From Kalaharituber pfeilii (taxonomy: Eukaryota > Ascomycota > Pezizomycetes > Pezizales > Pezizaceae): a DNA stretch of 64,000 nt. The stretch is taken from assembly GCA_015179045.1 (NCBI GenBank), contig WHUZ01000071.1:186001-250000 (forward strand). The letters run 5' to 3'. Positions 60,421 to 64,000 of the stretch are shown here, in pieces. Under the pieces are notes generated by a model, which was not told the DNA's origin, did not search any database, and saw nothing but the letters and a program-made list of their open reading frames with translations. Made by a program: the position numbers and the translations under genes. Positions within the stretch are counted from its first letter, which is position 1; every line of letters starts with the position of its first letter.

Positions 60421-61052
60421 TCACGAGACCAAAACGCAAAGGGCATTCCCAGGACCAGGTCTGTGTCCAAGCCACTCTGCCGGCACCAACCCATCACCAC
60501 CGCAACCGTGACCATCCCCACGCGGACACGCACGCAACACACGCAGGCACATAGAAAAGCTGGCGGGCTGTGTAAAGGTTGCCGAAAGGGATTTCTGCTG
60601 CTGGGAGAAGGGGGCAGGAACAGGAGCACCATAAAGTACTTTTAGCAAGAGAGCCCACAGCAGCCGCAACTCCACTTGCAGCAGCAAGCCCCAAAAAAAA
60701 ATTCGACAAGAGCACCACCAAATCCGCACACGCAGGAAGCAAAAGAGCACAGGGCAGGCAGGCAACAGCAAACAAGGTTTGGGTCCACAAAGTAAAAAAG
60801 ATAGGTAAAAAAAAAAAGGAAAAAAAAAAAAAAAAAAGGAAAGAGCCCAAACACCAAAAAAGAAAAAAAAAAAAAAAGAAAAAAAAGAAAAAAGCAAACG
60901 GGAGTGGTACGGTCGAGGCAGCTTTCCCTTTTGCTTAGCTAGCGTTGCTGTAGAAAGTGACAGGGGCCAACTCAACGGATCACACAACTCACACACACAC
61001 ACACACACACACACGCACGCACACATTTCACCTGCTGCCATCCATCTGCTTC

Positions 61053-61053
<1 letters not shown>

Positions 61054-61110
<57 letters not shown>
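61054..61110 (+). repeat. (CAG)19 microsatellite
   Basis: Nineteen uninterrupted CAG units followed by gagcag. A second array of eleven units lies at 61714-61746. Confidence 0.95.
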
Positions 61111-61113
<3 letters not shown>

Positions 61114-61712
61114 CAGTACCTCCTCCTCCTCTCTCCTCGCTCCCTCCCACCTGTTAGGAAGGCAAAGCCAAGGTGACAGCAGCGGCAGCGGCAGCACTGC
61201 AGGAGCAGGAAGGAAAAAAGGAAAAAAAGAAAAAAAGGGAGGAAAACGCTTGTCCGTAGAATCGAACGGTAAACAGAAATCACATAACTCCTTCGCCGAC
61301 AAAAAAAAGGGATCCGATCGGGCAAAAGCAGAAGAAGAAGGAAAAAACAAACACAAAAACAAAAGCAAAAAAAAAAAAAAAAATATCGTCTTCTTCCGCT
61401 CACTCCCCCCCTCTGTCTTCGCCTTTTTTGTGTTTCGCCGCTCGTTGCTTGTTTGATTTGCGGGAAAAGTGCAAGTCGAGGAAAGCAAAGAAAACCCAAA
61501 CCAACAGCAAAGCACTCTTGGAAACGGGAACTGCGACCCAAGCTGTGGTTGTGCTTGTCGAGGAAAGGTGCAGCGAGAAGAGCAATTGAAAAGAGGCGAG
61601 CGGGAGGAGCAAGAAATAACACAGATCTCTCACTGAGGCACACCGCATCCTGCTCTGTCGGACGCCGGCAGCACCCTGCTGCTGTCTCTCTAAAGGCGCC
61701 CTCGCAGCCGAC

Positions 61713-61748
<36 letters not shown>

Positions 61749-62002
61749 TAGGGCCCTGGGGACGCCCAATCGATAGCAAGGGCCCTGGCTCTCGTCCATC
61801 CTGTCTCGAGTGGTCTGTGTGGCTGCCTGCGCCGCCGGCTCGTCAAATACGCTGCTCAGATTTCGCATAATCCCACTTAGGACACCGCACACCTGCCGCA
61901 CGCAACGCCCAGCACCAAAGCACCGGCAGCAGCAGCTACCGGCCAGCACCCATCCACGCGCCGCATCCCCCATCCCCCATCCCCCATCCCCCATTCCCAC
62001 CC

Positions 62003-62058
62003 CTCCCCCCTCCCCCCTCCCCCCTCCCCCCTCCCCCCTCCCCCCTCCCCCCTCCCCC
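62003..62058. repeat. CTCCCCC array (G-quadruplex-capable on the minus strand)
   Basis: About eight tandem CTCCCCC heptamers, preceded by CATCCCC heptamers. The minus strand has many runs of five or more G. Confidence 0.9.
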
Positions 62059-62060
62059 AA

Positions 62061-64000
62061 AACTTACGGGTAGAAAAGGCTGGGAGCAGTACAGCAAGCA
62101 AGGGGGGTGCTGCTAAGGGAAGAAGCCTTCCAGATCAACACCCAGCCTTTCTTTCCGCACTATCACCACCCAACCATCACCGCCCTGAATCTCGGTTCTG
62201 TCAACCTCGGTCATTGGTTGCTACGGAAAAGATAAAAAATAATAAAAGATATAATTAATCGGACAATCCCATCAGGAACTGCCTAAGGTCTGGTGGAATT
62301 GAGTTCAAATTTGAAGGAGTAACGGAAGAAACTTCTCAGGCATCGACGAAGCTCTCCGGCGTCAAACTTTGTGCAAAGATTCCATGTCAACAGGAGACGT
62401 TGACATCGCGGACATCTGCCATCGACAGACCCTTCGGCCGACGACTGACATCCACTGAGCAGGATTCGAGCTCATAGCTCATACTTACTAGCAGGAGCGG
62501 AGGCAAGGCTAGGCTTTGAAGCTTGGGCACGGGTACTTTATCTCACTTTCACCGATTAATTCGTGCTAGGACGGCGACTTTGTGACAACTCCGTTCTCAT
62601 TGAGGAATCCAACATCACCGCACAGCTCTGCTGAAACAAGCGCAAAAGCCGACAAAAAGAAGGTTCAAGAGGTATTCCTGCCAACCGAATTACCGGAGAG
62701 TTGCGGGGCGTGCGTATTGAGTAAGGGCCATATTCTGAAACGCCAGATTCTGTTTTGCAGGAAGCGGGATCTACCCTAGTGCTCCCACCCGTTTATCCCT
62801 CAATTTCGAACCGTTAACGTGAGTCTTATTTTTCATTTATTTGCTGCTTGTGCTCTTCCATGGAAGTTCTACCTGGTTCCCCCTGCACCACTCCCCCTAC
62901 CATTTCTCGCTTTCTCGCAAATCTTAAATTCAAGTCGTTTGCATTGCACTGTGCTGTGTGTTTTCCCTCGCTCCCTTGCTCCCAGGCACGCGTGGTGTGC
63001 CGTGACTGGAGTTGTGTTTGGTTGCATGGCGTGTACCTATATATCTCCAGTCAGGTTACGTCCGTGGATAGATGTGGATGAATAGAAAATCTGAGCTTCA
63101 CTTGGCAATGGTACTTATTGGAGTTTCTTTCTTTTTCTGACTTCGGCAAAACTTCAACCTTCAAATTATCTAACATAACTCTGACCGGGTCACGGTACTG
63201 TTTCCTGTTTTCTTTTGCAGACTTTTACAGTGTCATATCACATTTTTTTTTTTCGTCCGGTAATACGGCGAGCAAAGCAGAAGGCAAGCAAAGCAAAGCA
63301 AACAGCCTCGTTGTGTTGATTTCTTTTTTACCCCATGAGTGCAAATCTCATACTCTTTTCTTATCTGTCTTTTCCTCTTCTCCCTGCCGTGCGAGAATCC
63401 TGTCTACGTTGCCAATTCGGGGTGTGGGCTGAATTGCCAGTTTTTGATTTCTATTTGACCTCGTGATTGTCTCCTAACAACCACCTCGTTCTGTGCGCAA
63501 CCTGCTGCCAGCGTATTGTATTTCCGCAGTATTGTCACTGTTAGGTGTGTTTCAGGCTACTTTTTTTTTTTTTCTTTTTCCTTCGCTTCTTCGTCTTTTC
63601 TTACTACTCTACATCCCCCTGGCGACGTCCTTCAGCTTCTGAGTGTATGAATTTGGGGATATATAATGTATTTGGGACTGCCGTATTTTCTATTCTTTCT
63701 TATTTTAATTTTGGGTACAGAAAGCCGCCGTAGCTTTATTTTTATTTTTAATTTTATCTTTATTTTTATTTTTAATTTCTATTTCTATTTTGTCACTTTT
63801 TTTGTTTTTACTTTTTTCCCTTGCTTTTGCGTCGTCTTCACAGTTGTTTCAGTTGCAATCACATGCCAACGAAATGAAGGGCGGGAAGTGAAGTGGAAGC
63901 AACCTATAACTGACGTTTTATTTTCTCTGAGGAACACAGATCTACTAGAAACGAGCAGCACCAGCACCTTCATTTGGACATCCCCTCACCTTACGTTTGC
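62061..64000. other. Right edge: possible leader region of a gene beyond the window
   Basis: C/T-rich tracts and a plausible donor GTGAGT at 62819-62824, with candidate acceptors such as ttttgcag near 63220, would fit a spliced leader on the plus strand. No coding exon is recognisable. The last 300 bases are T-rich simple sequence (tatttttattttt). Confidence 0.3.

Larger units (their letters stand above)
60421..62060. repeat. Microsatellite-rich tract
   Basis: Contains A-rich simple sequence (60690-60900), (CA)n at about 60989-61022, (CAG)19 at 61054-61110, (CAG)11 at 61714-61746, CATCCCC units at about 61964-61993 and CTCCCCC units at about 62003-62058. Two minus-strand frames of about 360 codons cross it but consist of homopolymer-derived Phe, Leu, Cys and Gly runs and are not credible proteins. 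It resembles the promoter or long 5' leader of a fungal regulatory gene, whose coding part may lie beyond the right edge; that is inference. Confidence 0.7.

Noticed and set aside
60421..62060. Two minus-strand frames of about 360 codons
   Set aside because: They are made of homopolymer-derived residues (Cys, Phe, Leu, Gly runs) from CAG, T and CCCCCTC repeats; no domain or normal composition.
1..64000. CRISPR arrays, rRNA genes, dispersed 5S genes, biosynthetic gene clusters
   Set aside because: None recognised; the organism appears eukaryotic and the repeats seen are transposon-derived or simple.

Overview
This looks like nuclear DNA of a filamentous ascomycete (Pezizomycotina). The visible introns are short GT-AG introns of about 50-110 nt. 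There is a secreted large-subunit catalase of the fungal CatB/Cat-1 type, a RING-H2 protein and long disordered Ser/Gln/Pro-rich proteins. The transposon debris is typical of such fungi: non-LTR retrotransposons with a C-terminal RNase H and zinc knuckle, and Tc1/mariner and pogo-like DNA elements. Genus cannot be told from the sequence alone.

Layout. 2.0-16 kb is the gene-bearing left part: a Gln-rich protein on the minus strand (2033-3940), a spliced hydrophilic protein (7359-8311), a spliced 913-residue disordered protein (8912-11736), a 700-bp internally deleted Tc1/mariner element (12772-13471) and a 314-residue intronless protein (14949-15893). 16-29.8 kb is gene-free and full of small inverted-repeat elements, often nested or in pairs. 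29.8-35.7 kb is a second gene island: a four-exon catalase (29841-32278), a LINE 3' fragment (about 32560-32880) and an intronless RING-H2 gene (33546-35726). 36-58 kb is gene-free again and carries several decayed LINE pieces and many poly(A)-tailed inserts. 58.6-64 kb holds a possible broken gene on the minus strand and then a low-complexity tract (CA, CAG, CATCCCC and CTCCCCC repeats, A and T runs) that resembles the promoter or leader of a gene outside the window. The genes are unrelated housekeeping or hypothetical genes; I see no biosynthetic cluster or operon-like arrangement.

Most interesting signal. A set of very short retro-inserts recurs: a core of about 35-45 nt followed by a poly(A) run, flanked by target-site duplications of 9-14 bp. 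Two related cores exist (A, starting CCCTGCCATGG; B, starting CTCGCCATAG). Both can fold into a hairpin whose 5' strand lies at the 5' end of the insert. Independent inserts begin at or within a few bases of the same point. The same cores sit at the 3' ends of longer LINE-like elements in this window. One site at 55.0-55.24 kb holds three such inserts stacked and nested. The simplest reading is that the terminal hairpin of a LINE is copied as a fixed unit, or that a separate tiny RNA is mobilised by the LINE machinery.
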